Of a DNA stretch of 39,649 bases, positions 23,551 to 31,778 are shown piece by piece. A program made the position numbers and the translations under genes. The DNA is from Candidatus Aminicenantes bacterium RBG_16_66_30 (lineage in GTDB: Bacteria; Acidobacteriota; Aminicenantia; Aminicenantales; Saccharicenantaceae): assembly GCA_001775715.1 (NCBI GenBank), contig MEYC01000040.1, positions 20,894 through 60,542 on the forward strand, given 5' to 3'. The notes beneath the pieces were generated by a model. The model did no database searches. It worked only from the letters and a program-made list of their open reading frames with translations, and was not told the DNA's origin. Each line of letters opens with the position of its first letter. Position 1 is the first letter of the stretch.

Positions 23551-25355
23551 CTCTTTTCGAGCTCCAGGAACTTCTCGAAGATCCGTCGGGCCACCGGGGC
23601 CGCCGTCGCCCCGCCTCCCCCGCCGAACTCGACGAGGACCGTGACCACGATGCGAGGATGCTCGCGGGGGGCGAACCCGGAGAACCAGGAATGGGTCTTG
23701 ACCTCGCGGCCGGCCCGGGCCAGCCGCTCGGCGCTTTCCCGGCTCATGACCTGGGTCGAGCCCGTCTTGGCGCACACGTCCAGCCCCTCGACGCGCGCCC
23801 CCTGTCCCGTGCCGCCGTCGTTGGCCGATTTCCACATCCCCGCGATGATCCGCTCGAAGAACGCCTCTTTGAACGGGTTCGCCGGAGCGGCCGGCGGCGC
23901 GGCGGCGCCGCTCTCCGGCTCCGGTCTGAGAAGCCGGGGCAGGGGGACGCTCTTCCCCCTCAGGGCGATCCGGGCCGTCATCGCCGCGACCTGCAGCGGG
24001 GTCACCTGGAGCTGTCCCTGGCCGATGGCGACCGAGATCGTCTCCCCGGGATACCAGGGCTCCCCGAGGACCTTCCTCTTCCAGCCCGAGGTCGGGACGA
24101 GACCCTCCTTCTCGCCGGCGAGATCGATGCCGGTCTTGGCGCCCAGGCCCATCCTCGCCGCGGCCTTGGCGATCTCGTCGATGTCCATGCGCCGCCCGAG
24201 CTGGTAGAAAAAGATGTTGCAGGAGTTCTTGATCGCGTCCGTGAGGTTCATGGCGCCGTGCCCGGGAGCGAACCAGCAGTGGCGGACGGCGCCGTAGATC
24301 TCCGTCGCGCCGGAACAGTAGACGCTCGTCGCTTCCGTGATGGTCCCGGCATCGAGGCCGGCGAGGCTCATGACGAGCTTGAACAGGGAGCCCGGCGCGT
24401 AGAGACCACGGATGGCCCTGTTCTCGAGCGGCGACAGGGGATCGTTGATCAGGCCGAGCCATTCGGTCGGCGTGAACCGGGTGATGAACCGGTTCGGATC
24501 GAAGGTCGGAGAGCTGGCCAAGGCCAGGACCTCGCCCGAATTCGGGTCGAGGGCGACGACCACGCCCTCCCGGCCCGCGAGGGCCTCTTCGGCCAGGGAT
24601 TGGAGCCGGTGGTCGATCGTCAGGTCGATCCTCCCGCCCTGCACCGGATATTGGTGCGCCTGGGCGCCCTGCACGCGCCCCAGGCTGTCGACGACCTCGA
24701 CGACCGATCCATCCTCGCCCCGCAGGATGTCGTCGTACTGCTTTTCGACGCCGCTCCGGCCGACCATCTCGCCGGCCCTCAGCCGCGACGGCGTCCCGGC
24801 CCGGACCTCTTCGGGGGTCCTCTCCTGGAGGTAGCCGAGGACATGGGCGGCCAGGCTCTCCTTGGGGTAGAACCGCTGGGGCTCCGATTCGACGACGAGC
24901 TCGGGGAACTCGCGCCGGCGGCTCTCGATCGGGATGATGGCGTCGCGGTCGAGGCCGTCGGCGACGACGATGGGCTCGAACAGGGGCAAGTCCTTGTGGA
25001 ACTCGACGCGCGCCCGGAGCGTGGGCTCGTCGAGTCCGAGGAGCCGGCTGATCTCCGCGAACGAGGCGTCTTCGTCTTTGACGTTCTCGCGGACGAGGGA
25101 GACCTTAAAGGAGGCCCGGTTGTCGGCAAGTATCTCGCCGGTCCGGTCGTAGATGAGCCCGCGCGGAGCGGCCAGCACGCGGACGCGCGTCCGGTTGGCC
25201 TCGGCGAGGCGGGCGTACTTAACGTGTTCCAGGACCTGGACCTTCCAATAGTAGCCGACGACGAGGACGGTCAGGGCGAGGAAGATCCAGAAGACCGTGC
25301 CGGCCCGGCGCCGGACGAGCGTCAGGTCCTCGTAGATCCTCTCTTCCGGCATCAT
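23547..25355 (-). CDS. mrdA: Penicillin-binding protein 2 (elongation-specific DD-transpeptidase)
   Basis: The ATG at 25355 overlaps the mreD stop and gives 602 residues (a second ATG follows directly). A transmembrane anchor lies at about 20-40; the PBP dimerisation domain has PRGLIYDRTGEILADN near 65-80. Transpeptidase motifs are Ser323 in APGSLFK (Lys326), SCN in KNSCNIFFY near 378, and KTG in CAKTGSTQ near 534. It cross-links peptidoglycan during side-wall growth, paired with RodA. A proline/alanine-rich insert (about 485-500) sits before the KTG segment. The frame is open upstream of 25355 but lies within mreD. Confidence 0.96.
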   Translation of the reverse strand: MMPEERIYEDLTLVRRRAGTVFWIFLALTVLVVGYYWKVQVLEHVKYARLAEANRTRVRVLAAPRGLIYDRTGEILADNRASFKVSLVRENVKDEDASFAEISRLLGLDEPTLRARVEFHKDLPLFEPIVVADGLDRDAIIPIESRRREFPELVVESEPQRFYPKESLAAHVLGYLQERTPEEVRAGTPSRLRAGEMVGRSGVEKQYDDILRGEDGSVVEVVDSLGRVQGAQAHQYPVQGGRIDLTIDHRLQSLAEEALAGREGVVVALDPNSGEVLALASSPTFDPNRFITRFTPTEWLGLINDPLSPLENRAIRGLYAPGSLFKLVMSLAGLDAGTITEATSVYCSGATEIYGAVRHCWFAPGHGAMNLTDAIKNSCNIFFYQLGRRMDIDEIAKAAARMGLGAKTGIDLAGEKEGLVPTSGWKRKVLGEPWYPGETISVAIGQGQLQVTPLQVAAMTARIALRGKSVPLPRLLRPEPESGAAAPPAAPANPFKEAFFERIIAGMWKSANDGGTGQGARVEGLDVCAKTGSTQVMSRESAERLARAGREVKTHSWFSGFAPREHPRIVVTVLVEFGGGGGATAAPVARRIFEKFLELEKR

Positions 25356-25855
25356 AGGCCTCGGGAGCGCCGGGCGCGGACGCGCCGCTCGACGGTGAAG
25401 AGAAGGCTCCCCAGGACCGCGGTGACCACGGGCTGGAGGAGGATAAGGCCGCCGTGCCAGTTCACCGACGCCAACCGGACGATCGCGGTGATGAGGACCC
25501 AGAGGGCCATCTCGAGCACGGACATGACCAGCATGAACAGGGCGTTCCGGCCGAACGCCGAGACGTCGATCCTCCGGGAGATGAACCCGGTCCAGAATCC
25601 AAGAAGGGTCTTGGTCAGTCCGGCGACGCCGAAGACCCCGAGCGAGAACGCGTCCTGGGTCAGGCCGCACAGGGTCCCCAGGAGGGCCCCGAAGACCTCG
25701 CCCCGGCGGACGGAGAAATAGAGGACGACGATGGAGAAGGCGTTGAAGACGACGAGGAGCTCCGGCCCGGCGCTTCCGGCCACGGAATAGACGACGACGG
25801 CCGCGAGGGTCCCGAGCAGGGCCCGCAGGCCGTCCCCGGCGACGGTCTCCCTCAT
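25352..25855 (-). CDS. mreD: Rod shape-determining protein MreD
   Basis: A 167-residue integral membrane protein with about five hydrophobic segments and the family-typical RRGEVFGALLGTLCGLTQDAF stretch (about 50-72). MreD links MreC and the elongation machinery in the inner membrane. Sequence conservation of the family is low, so placement between mreC and mrdA is a major part of the evidence. Both ends overlap neighbours by 4 nt. A basic tail (RRVRARRSRG) is cytoplasmic. Confidence 0.9.
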   Translation of the reverse strand: MRETVAGDGLRALLGTLAAVVVYSVAGSAGPELLVVFNAFSIVVLYFSVRRGEVFGALLGTLCGLTQDAFSLGVFGVAGLTKTLLGFWTGFISRRIDVSAFGRNALFMLVMSVLEMALWVLITAIVRLASVNWHGGLILLQPVVTAVLGSLLFTVERRVRARRSRGL

Positions 25856-26691
25856 CGCACGCCTCCGGGCTCTCCGGTCAGGACGGCGACGACATCGAGC
25901 GTATTGAACCGGAAGTCGGGCTCGACGAGGATACGGCGGAAGATCGGCGAGGCCTCGTCCTTCTCGATGCTATAGATGCGGCCGACGCGCAGGCCGGCCG
26001 GGTAGATCCGGTCGGTACCCGTCGTCAGGAGCTCCTCGCCCGTCCGCCCCCCTGAGGCACTGGCCAGGACGTAGCGGAGCTCGCAGAGCGGGCCCGACCG
26101 GCCGGCCAGGGAGCCCGTCAGCCGGTCGACGGAGGAGACGACGCCGACGCTGCTGTCCTTGTCCGTGATGAGCTGGACGACGGCCTCCTTGAGGCTGACC
26201 GAGCCGAGGGTCCGGCCGAGGAGGGCGCCGGTCATGTCGCAGACGGCCATGTCCTTGCGGACGCCGTCGAGGCTGCCCCTGTCGATGACGATGGACTGGT
26301 GGGGATTGGCGCTGTCGATCCCGATGACGCGGGCCGGGACGATCGTGCCGCGGAACTCGGCCAGGAGGGCCCGGAGATCGGTCTCCGATCGGCAGAGCCG
26401 GAGACGGTCCTCGAGGAACCGGAGGTCCTGACGGAGGAAGAAAGCGTCCCTCTTGAGCCTCTCGTTCTCGCGACGGACCCCGCGCAGGTCGAAGTAATTG
26501 CGCCAGGCCGAGCCGATCGCCCGGACGGTCCCGGACGCCAGACGCTGGACGGGCGAGAACACGAAGAAGATGCCCCGTTCGAACAGCGACTTTTCGGCGC
26601 CCTGGGGCACTTGGATGGAGATGAGGAGGACGTGGAAGGCCAAGAGCCCGGCGAGGACGAGGGCGCTTCTTCGCTTCTCCCAGAGGGCCAT
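25852..26691 (-). CDS. mreC: Rod shape-determining protein MreC
   Basis: A 279-residue protein with one N-terminal membrane helix (about 10-28), a coiled-coil (about 70-105, RRENERLKRDAFFLRQDLRF) and the periplasmic beta domain with ARVIGIDSANPHQSIVIDRGSLDGVRKDMAV. These are the standard MreC elements. It scaffolds PBP2 in the periplasm. GAGAGG precedes the ATG, 29 nt after mreB. Confidence 0.95.
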   Translation of the reverse strand: MALWEKRRSALVLAGLLAFHVLLISIQVPQGAEKSLFERGIFFVFSPVQRLASGTVRAIGSAWRNYFDLRGVRRENERLKRDAFFLRQDLRFLEDRLRLCRSETDLRALLAEFRGTIVPARVIGIDSANPHQSIVIDRGSLDGVRKDMAVCDMTGALLGRTLGSVSLKEAVVQLITDKDSSVGVVSSVDRLTGSLAGRSGPLCELRYVLASASGGRTGEELLTTGTDRIYPAGLRVGRIYSIEKDEASPIFRRILVEPDFRFNTLDVVAVLTGEPGGVR

Positions 26692-26720
26692 GGAACCTCT
26701 CGCGCGCCGCGGCTGGTCCC

Positions 26721-27752
26721 TCAGATGAGGGAGATCTTCTTGAGCAGGTCGAGGTCGTCGAGCATCTTCCCGGCCCCGAGGACGACGGTCGTCAGGGGGT
26801 CCTCGGTGATGAAGACGGGCAGCTGCGTCTCCTCGCGGATGCGCTTGTCCAGATTCTTGAGGAGCGCCCCGCCGCCGGTCAGGATGATGCCTCGGTCGAT
26901 GATGTCCGCCGAGAGCTCGGGCGGCGTCCGCTCGAGGGCGATGCGGATGGCGTTGACGATGGCGGCCACGGTCTCCTCGATGGCCTCGCGGATCTCCTGG
27001 TCGTCGACGACGATCGTCCGCGGGATGCCCTCGCGGAGGTCCCGGCCCTTGATCTCCATCGTGATCGGCTCGTCGAGGGGGTAGGCCGACCCGATCTGCA
27101 TCTTGACGATCTCGGCGGTCCGCTCGCCGATGAGAAGGTTGTACTTCTTCTTGAGGTAGTGGATGACGGCGTCGTCCATCTCGTTCCCGGCAACGCGGAT
27201 GCTGTGGTTGAAGACGATGCCGTCGAGGGAGATGACGGCGATGTCGGTCGTCCCGCCGCCGATGTCGACGATCATGTTCCCGGTCGGCTCGGAGATGGGC
27301 AGGTCGGCGCCGATCGCGGCCGACATGGGCTGCTCGATGAGATAGACCTCCGAGGCCTTGGCCCGCATGGCCACGTCCTTGACGGCCCGCCGCTCGACCT
27401 GCGTGATCCCGGTCGGGATGCCGATGACGATCCGGGGCCGGAGGAGGAAGCCGCGGTTGTTCATGGCCTTCTTGATGAAGTAGTCGAGCATCTTCTCGGC
27501 GATCTCGAAGTCGGCGATGACGCCGTCGCGCATGGGCTTGATGGCGATGACGCTCGCCGGCGTCTTGCCGAGCATCTCCTTGGCCCGCGAGCCGACGGCC
27601 TCGACCTTGCCGGTCGCCTTGTTGATGACGACGATCGACGGCTCCTGGACGATGATGCCCTTGCCCTTGAGGAAGACGAGGGTGTTGGCCGTGCCCAAGT
27701 CGATGGCCAGATCGCAGAAAAGCCTATCTTTCAACCAGCTGATAACGCTCAT
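26721..27752 (-). CDS. mreB: Rod shape-determining actin homologue MreB
   Basis: The ATG at 27752 begins MSVISWLKDRLFCDLAIDLGTANTLV and gives 343 residues; the frame upstream to 27863 is intergenic and lacks a ribosome-binding site, while GAGAGAGG precedes 27752. Actin-fold motifs: phosphate-1 DLGTANT, IPTGITQVERRAV, phosphate-2 DIGGGTTDIAV, and the adenosine motif GIILTGGGALL. MreB filaments position cell-wall synthesis along the membrane. It is the first gene of the operon mreB-mreC-mreD-mrdA-rodA-radical SAM, divergent from the OPT transporter. Confidence 0.97.
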   Translation of the reverse strand: MSVISWLKDRLFCDLAIDLGTANTLVFLKGKGIIVQEPSIVVINKATGKVEAVGSRAKEMLGKTPASVIAIKPMRDGVIADFEIAEKMLDYFIKKAMNNRGFLLRPRIVIGIPTGITQVERRAVKDVAMRAKASEVYLIEQPMSAAIGADLPISEPTGNMIVDIGGGTTDIAVISLDGIVFNHSIRVAGNEMDDAVIHYLKKKYNLLIGERTAEIVKMQIGSAYPLDEPITMEIKGRDLREGIPRTIVVDDQEIREAIEETVAAIVNAIRIALERTPPELSADIIDRGIILTGGGALLKNLDKRIREETQLPVFITEDPLTTVVLGAGKMLDDLDLLKKISLI

Positions 27753-27777
27753 GATGCCTCTCTCTCGGTCCGGGGCC

Positions 27778-27806
27778 TTTTTAACACAATTCCCGCCCCG
27801 ACGCAA
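27778..27806 (-). promoter_or_regulatory. Candidate promoter of the mre operon
   Basis: Minus-strand TTGCGT (27801-27806), a 17-nt spacer and TAAAAA (27778-27783). The spacing is right, the hexamers are moderate matches. It lies 26 nt before the mreB ATG. Confidence 0.4.
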
Positions 27807-27832
27807 ATGGGGGGCGGGGCGCCGGGAGCGGC

Positions 27833-27862
27833 TTGACTTTGCGTCCGGACTTCCCATATACA
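27833..27862 (+). promoter_or_regulatory. Candidate promoter of the OPT transporter gene
   Basis: TTGACT (27833-27838) with TATACA (27857-27862) at 18-nt spacing; TACAAT (27859-27864) overlaps at 20 nt. AAAGGAG (27891-27897) lies before the start codon. Confidence 0.55.
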
Positions 27863-27902
27863 ATTAGTCGCCTAAGTCGATTTCCCGCGGAAAGGAGCGA
27901 GC

Positions 27903-29948
27903 TTGAGCCATCAACCCTACGTTCCCGAAAAGACGGAGATGAAGGAGTTCACCCTCCGGGCCATCCTCATCGGCCTGGTCCTGACGGTCATCCTCGGCGC
28001 GGCCAATGCCTACCTCGGATTGAGGGCCGGCATGACCATCGCCGCGACCTATCCGGCGGCCGTCATCGGCATGGCCGTGCTGCGGATCATGAAGGGCTCG
28101 ATCCTCGAGGAGAACATCGCCCGGACCATCGGATCGATCGGCGAGTCGATCGCCGCCGGGGCCATCTTCACCATCCCGGCCTTCGTCATCGCCGGCGTCT
28201 GGTCCAACTTCAACACCTTCGACGCTTACATCAAGTCGACGGCCCTGATGTTCGTCGGCGGCCTCCTCGGCATCCTGTTCGTCACCTTCCTCCGCCGGGT
28301 CATGGTCTCCGATCCCGACCTCGTCTTCCCCGAGTCCGTCGCCGCGGCCGAGATCCACAAGGCCGGCCAGAAGGGCAGCCAGGGCTCGCGGTTCCTCTTC
28401 CAGGCCATGGGCCTGGGCGCGCTCCTCTACTCCCTCGGCGTCGTCCAGATCTTCTCCGCCAGCAAGGACTTCCTCCTCAAGGTCGGGAAGATCGGATCGA
28501 GCTTCGTCCGGCTCGGCGCGGCCAAGGACGCCCCGACGATCGGCGCCGGCGGCACCGTGGCCGTCTCCGGACCGGGCATCTATCCCGCGTACATCGGCGT
28601 CGGCTACATCATCGGGCCGCGCCTCGCGTCGCTCAACTTCGCCGGCGGCGTCCTGGCCTGGGGCCTGTTCGCGCCGCTCCTGATGTTCTTCCTGGGGCCC
28701 GATCTCATCCCGACGTTCTACGGTCCGGGCGTGGCCGCGGCAGACGTCAGCTGGCCCGACATGGTCACCAACGTCTGGAAGTTCATCATCCGGCCGATCG
28801 CCGTCGGCGGCATGCTCGTCGGCGCCGGTTTCACCCTCTACCGGATGCGCAAGAACCTCGGCGCAGGTCTCAAGCGCTCGCTCGGCGACGTCAAGAAGGC
28901 CGCCGGCCAGGCCGAGACGGCCTCCCGCATCGAGAAGGACCTCAACATCAAGGTCGTCCTGTTCGGCCTTCTCGTGACGTTCGTCCTGATGGTCTTCGTC
29001 TACAAGATCTTCGCCGGGACCTGGCCGCCGGCCATCCTGGCGGCCGCGGTCATGGCCGTCGCGGGGTTCTTCTTCGCCGCGGTCTCGGGCAACCTCGTCG
29101 GCACGATCGGGTCTTCGAACAACCCCATCTCCGGCCTGACCCTCTCGACCCTGATCATCGCCGCCCTCCTGATGGTCCTCGTCGGCGCGACCGGGATGAG
29201 CGGCGTCTCGGCCGTGCTCGGCGTGGCGGCGGTCGTCTGCGTCTCCTCGGCCGTCGCCGGCGAGATGCTCCAGGACCTCAAGGTCGGCCACATCCTCGGC
29301 GGCACGCCTTACAAGATGCAGATCGGCAACATCTTCGGCATTCTCGTCGCCTCGATGGTCATGTATTTCCCGCTGATGCTCCTCCACGGCGCCTTCACCT
29401 TCGGCAGCAAGGACCTGGCCGCGCCCCAGGCCGGCCTGATGGCCGCCCTGTCCCAGGGCATCGTCGGCGGCGAGATGGCCTGGCCGCTCGTCATCGTCGG
29501 CATGCTCATGGGCTTCGCCTTCATCCTCGTCCAGGTCAAGTCGCCCATGCTCGTCGCCGTCGGCATGTACCTGCCGCTCGAGACGACGTTCGCCATCTTC
29601 GTCGGCGGCATGATCAAGGGCCTCGTCGACAAGGCCATGGCCAAGAGGAAGTTCAACGCCGCCCAGACCGCCCGGGCGACCAACGTCGGCATCCTCCTCG
29701 CGGCCGGCCTGATCGCGGGCGAAGGATTGATGGGCCTGCTCAAGGCGGCCTGGAAGTTCTTCTTCCTCCAAAACATCATCTCCTTCGACATCCCGGTCAT
29801 CTTCAAGGGCGGCAAGTATTTCGGCGTCGTCGACCTCTATGTCGGCGGTCTGGCCGTGCTCGTCCTGATCGGGCTCTATCTCATCCGGGTCCCGCTCAAG
29901 AACGCGGGAGCCGCGGACGAGCCGCCTCCGCCCTCTGCGGTCATATAG
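27903..29948 (+). CDS. OPT family oligopeptide transporter
   Basis: A 681-residue polytopic membrane protein with about 14-16 hydrophobic segments. The start is a TTG at 27903, chosen because AAAGGAG sits 5 nt upstream; the next ATG is 12 codons in. The opening FTLRAILIGLVLTVILGAANAYLGLRAGMT and NPISGLTLSTLIIAALLMV match the bacterial OPT family (TIGR00733 type), which imports peptides or metal chelates by proton symport. A charged loop at about residues 320-345 separates the two halves. No binding protein or peptidase is adjacent. It is divergent from mreB and followed by a repeat-rich gap with no gene. Substrate is unknown. Confidence 0.93.
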   Translation: MSHQPYVPEKTEMKEFTLRAILIGLVLTVILGAANAYLGLRAGMTIAATYPAAVIGMAVLRIMKGSILEENIARTIGSIGESIAAGAIFTIPAFVIAGVWSNFNTFDAYIKSTALMFVGGLLGILFVTFLRRVMVSDPDLVFPESVAAAEIHKAGQKGSQGSRFLFQAMGLGALLYSLGVVQIFSASKDFLLKVGKIGSSFVRLGAAKDAPTIGAGGTVAVSGPGIYPAYIGVGYIIGPRLASLNFAGGVLAWGLFAPLLMFFLGPDLIPTFYGPGVAAADVSWPDMVTNVWKFIIRPIAVGGMLVGAGFTLYRMRKNLGAGLKRSLGDVKKAAGQAETASRIEKDLNIKVVLFGLLVTFVLMVFVYKIFAGTWPPAILAAAVMAVAGFFFAAVSGNLVGTIGSSNNPISGLTLSTLIIAALLMVLVGATGMSGVSAVLGVAAVVCVSSAVAGEMLQDLKVGHILGGTPYKMQIGNIFGILVASMVMYFPLMLLHGAFTFGSKDLAAPQAGLMAALSQGIVGGEMAWPLVIVGMLMGFAFILVQVKSPMLVAVGMYLPLETTFAIFVGGMIKGLVDKAMAKRKFNAAQTARATNVGILLAAGLIAGEGLMGLLKAAWKFFFLQNIISFDIPVIFKGGKYFGVVDLYVGGLAVLVLIGLYLIRVPLKNAGAADEPPPPSAVI

Positions 29949-29955
29949 GATCCAG

Positions 29956-29985
29956 GAGGACATGTACCCGCGGGTACGTGTCCCC
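29956..29985 (+). repeat. GGACATGTACCC palindrome, copy 1
   Basis: Arms GGACATGTACCC and GGGTACGTGTCC pair over 12 bp with one G-U type wobble in the plus-strand RNA. It starts 8 nt after the OPT stop and is followed by CTTTT, so it could also act as a terminator for the transporter gene. Confidence 0.8.
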
Positions 29986-30001
29986 GCTCTTTTGTGAAGA
30001 T

Positions 30002-30030
30002 GGGGACATGTACCTTTGGTACGTGTCCCC
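30002..30030 (+). repeat. GGGGACATGTACC palindrome, copy 2
   Basis: Arms GGGGACATGTACC and GGTACGTGTCCCC around a 3-nt TTT centre, 29 bp in all. The single non-Watson-Crick pair is a G-U wobble on the plus strand, at the same place as in copy 1. Confidence 0.85.
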
Positions 30031-30157
30031 GGTTTGTATGTCCCCGGTCTTCATCCGTGCCCGCTCCGGCGGGGAGCGGACTCTGGGGAGCGACCATCAG
30101 AAGTGCTGCGGAGCAACTCGGAGCGGCACTTCTGGTAAGCATCTAACAGCGATTTTG

Positions 30158-30186
30158 GGGGACACGTACCCAAGGTACATGTCCCC
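30158..30186 (-). repeat. GGGGACATGTACC palindrome, copy 3 (inverted)
   Basis: Its reverse complement equals copy 2 at 28 of 29 positions, the one change lying in the loop. The wobble pair is therefore a G-U on the minus strand, which fixes its orientation opposite to copies 1 and 2. Confidence 0.85.
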
Positions 30187-30254
30187 TCTTCACCCCTGCG
30201 CGGGGCGTTTCCTGCCGTGAGCCTCTCCGCTATCATAAGAACCGCCGGGAAAGT

Positions 30255-30288
30255 GGCTTTGCAAAGCCGACTCGGTTTCGGCTAGAAT
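30255..30288 (+). promoter_or_regulatory. def-fmt promoter with a palindrome over the -35 region
   Basis: TTGCAA (30259-30264), an 18-nt spacer and TAGAAT (30283-30288). The -35 box lies inside a perfect 14-bp palindrome GGCTTTGCAAAGCC (30255-30268), which could be an operator. AGGAAAG (30296-30302) precedes the def ATG. Confidence 0.5.
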
Positions 30289-30306
30289 GAAATCCAGGAA
30301 AGATCA

Positions 30307-30822
30307 ATGGCCTTACGAGAGATCCTCATCATTGGCCACCCGATCCTGACCGAGAAGGCCGAGCCGGTCGCCGTCATCGACGAGGAGATCGTCCGCTTGG
30401 CCCGGGACATGGTCGAGACCGTCCACGCCGCCCCGGGCCTCGGTCTGGCCGCCCCCCAGGTCGGCGCCGGGAAAAGGATCATCGTCGTCGACCTCTCGGT
30501 CGGCCAGGACACGGAGGCGCTCCATGTCCTCGTCAATCCGGAGATCGCGGCCAAGGAAGGCGAATCCGTCTGCGAAGAAGGCTGCCTCTCGGTCCCTGAG
30601 GTCCGGGAGAAGGTCGCCCGGCCTTACCGGGTCAAGGTCCGCGGCCTCGACCTCGAGGGCCGCCCCGTCGAGGTCGAGGGCGAGGACCTTCTCGCCCGGG
30701 TCCTCTGCCACGAGATCGACCACCTCGACGGCATCCTCTTCGTCGAGAAGCTCTCGGCGCTGAAGCGGGCCCTCATCAAGAAAAAGTTCAAGAAAGCCGC
30801 CGCGGACGCGAAGAAGGCATGA
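30307..30822 (+). CDS. def: Peptide deformylase
   Basis: A 171-residue metalloenzyme with all three motifs: GLGLAAPQVG (44-53), EEGCLSVPE (90-98, metal ligand Cys93) and HEIDHLDG (His135, Glu136 catalytic, His139). It removes the formyl group from the N-terminal methionine of nascent proteins. The lysine-rich tail (about 155-171) is slightly longer than average. It overlaps fmt by 4 nt (ATGA), the classic def-fmt pair, which in many relatives is followed by rsmB and the PASTA-rpe genes found at the other end of this window. Confidence 0.96.
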   Translation: MALREILIIGHPILTEKAEPVAVIDEEIVRLARDMVETVHAAPGLGLAAPQVGAGKRIIVVDLSVGQDTEALHVLVNPEIAAKEGESVCEEGCLSVPEVREKVARPYRVKVRGLDLEGRPVEVEGEDLLARVLCHEIDHLDGILFVEKLSALKRALIKKKFKKAAADAKKA

Positions 30823-31775
30823 AGACCGTCTTTTTCGGGAGCCCGGCGGCGGCCCTCCCCGCCCTCGAAGCGTTGCTCGCCGCCGGCCATACGGTTGAGC
30901 TTGTCGTCACCCAGCCGGACAAGCCGGCCGGGCGCGGCCGCCGGCTCGTCCCCTCGGCCGTTAAAACCTTCGCCGCGGAACGGCGGATCCCCGTCGTCAC
31001 GCCGGCGAAGATCCGGACGGACGAGGATGCCCGGGAGAGGATCGTCGCGGCCGGGCCCGACATCAACGTCGTCGTCGCCTACGGACAGATCATCCCCCAC
31101 GCTGTCCACTTCTTTCCCCCGCACCATTCCATGAACGTCCATTTCTCGCTTTTGCCGAAATACCGCGGCGCGGCCCCGGTCCAATGGACCGTCCTCAACG
31201 GGGATGCCGAGTCAGGCGTAACGATCATCGAGCTCAGCGACCGGATGGACGAGGGCGATATCCTGGCCCGGGAGCGCGTCTTCCTCGCTCCGCGGGAAAC
31301 GGCTTCGGCCCTCGAGGCCCGGCTGGCCGGCATCGGCGCCCGCCTTCTCGTCTCGACCCTCGCCCGCATCGACGGCATCCCCCGCATCAAGCAAGACGAC
31401 AGCCTGGCCACCCTCGCTCCGAAGATCCGCAAGGAGGATGGGCGCATCGTCTGGTTCGAAACGGCCGCCGCCATCGATCGGAGGGTCCTCGCCTTGGCCG
31501 ACCGTCCGGGCGTCTTCACCATATTCCGGGGAAAAAGGCTCAACATCGTCCGCGGGCACCCTGTAGTGACCGCCGGGGCCGTTCCCTCCTCTCCCGGGCC
31601 TGGGCCCGGGCCCGGCACGATCCTGGCCGTCGGCAAGGCCGGCCTCGCCGTCGCCTGCGGCGCCGGCACCGCCTATGTCGTAGAGGAGCTGCAGCCGGAG
31701 GGCAAAGGGACGATGTCCGCTCACGCCTTCTCGCTCGGGACAGAGTTCGCCCCGGGCGATTCATTCGGGGAATGA
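30819..31775 (+). CDS. fmt: Methionyl-tRNA formyltransferase
   Basis: A 318-residue enzyme. The formyl-transfer domain (1 to about 190) starts MKTVFFGSPAAALPALEAL and has the catalytic MNVHFSLLPKYRGAAPVQW segment and the DRMDEGDIL aspartate. The C-terminal tRNA-binding domain (about 205-318) is present, with KIRKEDGRIVWF near its start; the family's usual NPWPGAYT-like motif reads DRPGVFTIFRGKRL. It formylates Met-tRNAfMet for initiation. A run of Pro/Gly (about 253-262) forms a flexible insert. Two GGGACAGTCCC palindromes follow within 30 nt of the stop. rsmB, the usual next gene, is not here. Confidence 0.95.
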   Translation: MKTVFFGSPAAALPALEALLAAGHTVELVVTQPDKPAGRGRRLVPSAVKTFAAERRIPVVTPAKIRTDEDARERIVAAGPDINVVVAYGQIIPHAVHFFPPHHSMNVHFSLLPKYRGAAPVQWTVLNGDAESGVTIIELSDRMDEGDILARERVFLAPRETASALEARLAGIGARLLVSTLARIDGIPRIKQDDSLATLAPKIRKEDGRIVWFETAAAIDRRVLALADRPGVFTIFRGKRLNIVRGHPVVTAGAVPSSPGPGPGPGTILAVGKAGLAVACGAGTAYVVEELQPEGKGTMSAHAFSLGTEFAPGDSFGE

Positions 31776-31778
31776 AGA

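Larger units (their letters stand above)
29949..30254. repeat. Palindromic repeat cluster in the OPT-def gap
   Basis: No coding frame is convincing here. The region holds three long palindromes of one family (29956-29985, 30002-30030, 30158-30186), an orphan half (ATGTCCCC, 30038-30045), a CCGCTCC/GGAGCGG hairpin (30061-30079) and a CAGAAGTGC/GCACTTCTG dyad (30098-30134). The last long copy is inverted relative to the first two. The layout resembles REP/BIME-type elements. A shared 19-mer links 30052-30070 to 15240-15258. Confidence 0.75.

Noticed and set aside
27833-30220. Plus-strand 795-codon and minus-strand 699-codon frames across the OPT gene
   Set aside because: Both are composition-driven shadows of the OPT gene; the correct frame has clear membrane helices and family motifs.
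29949-30254. CRISPR array in the OPT-def gap
   Set aside because: There are only three long palindromic copies, spaced 16 and 127 bp apart, in mixed orientation and without regular spacers.
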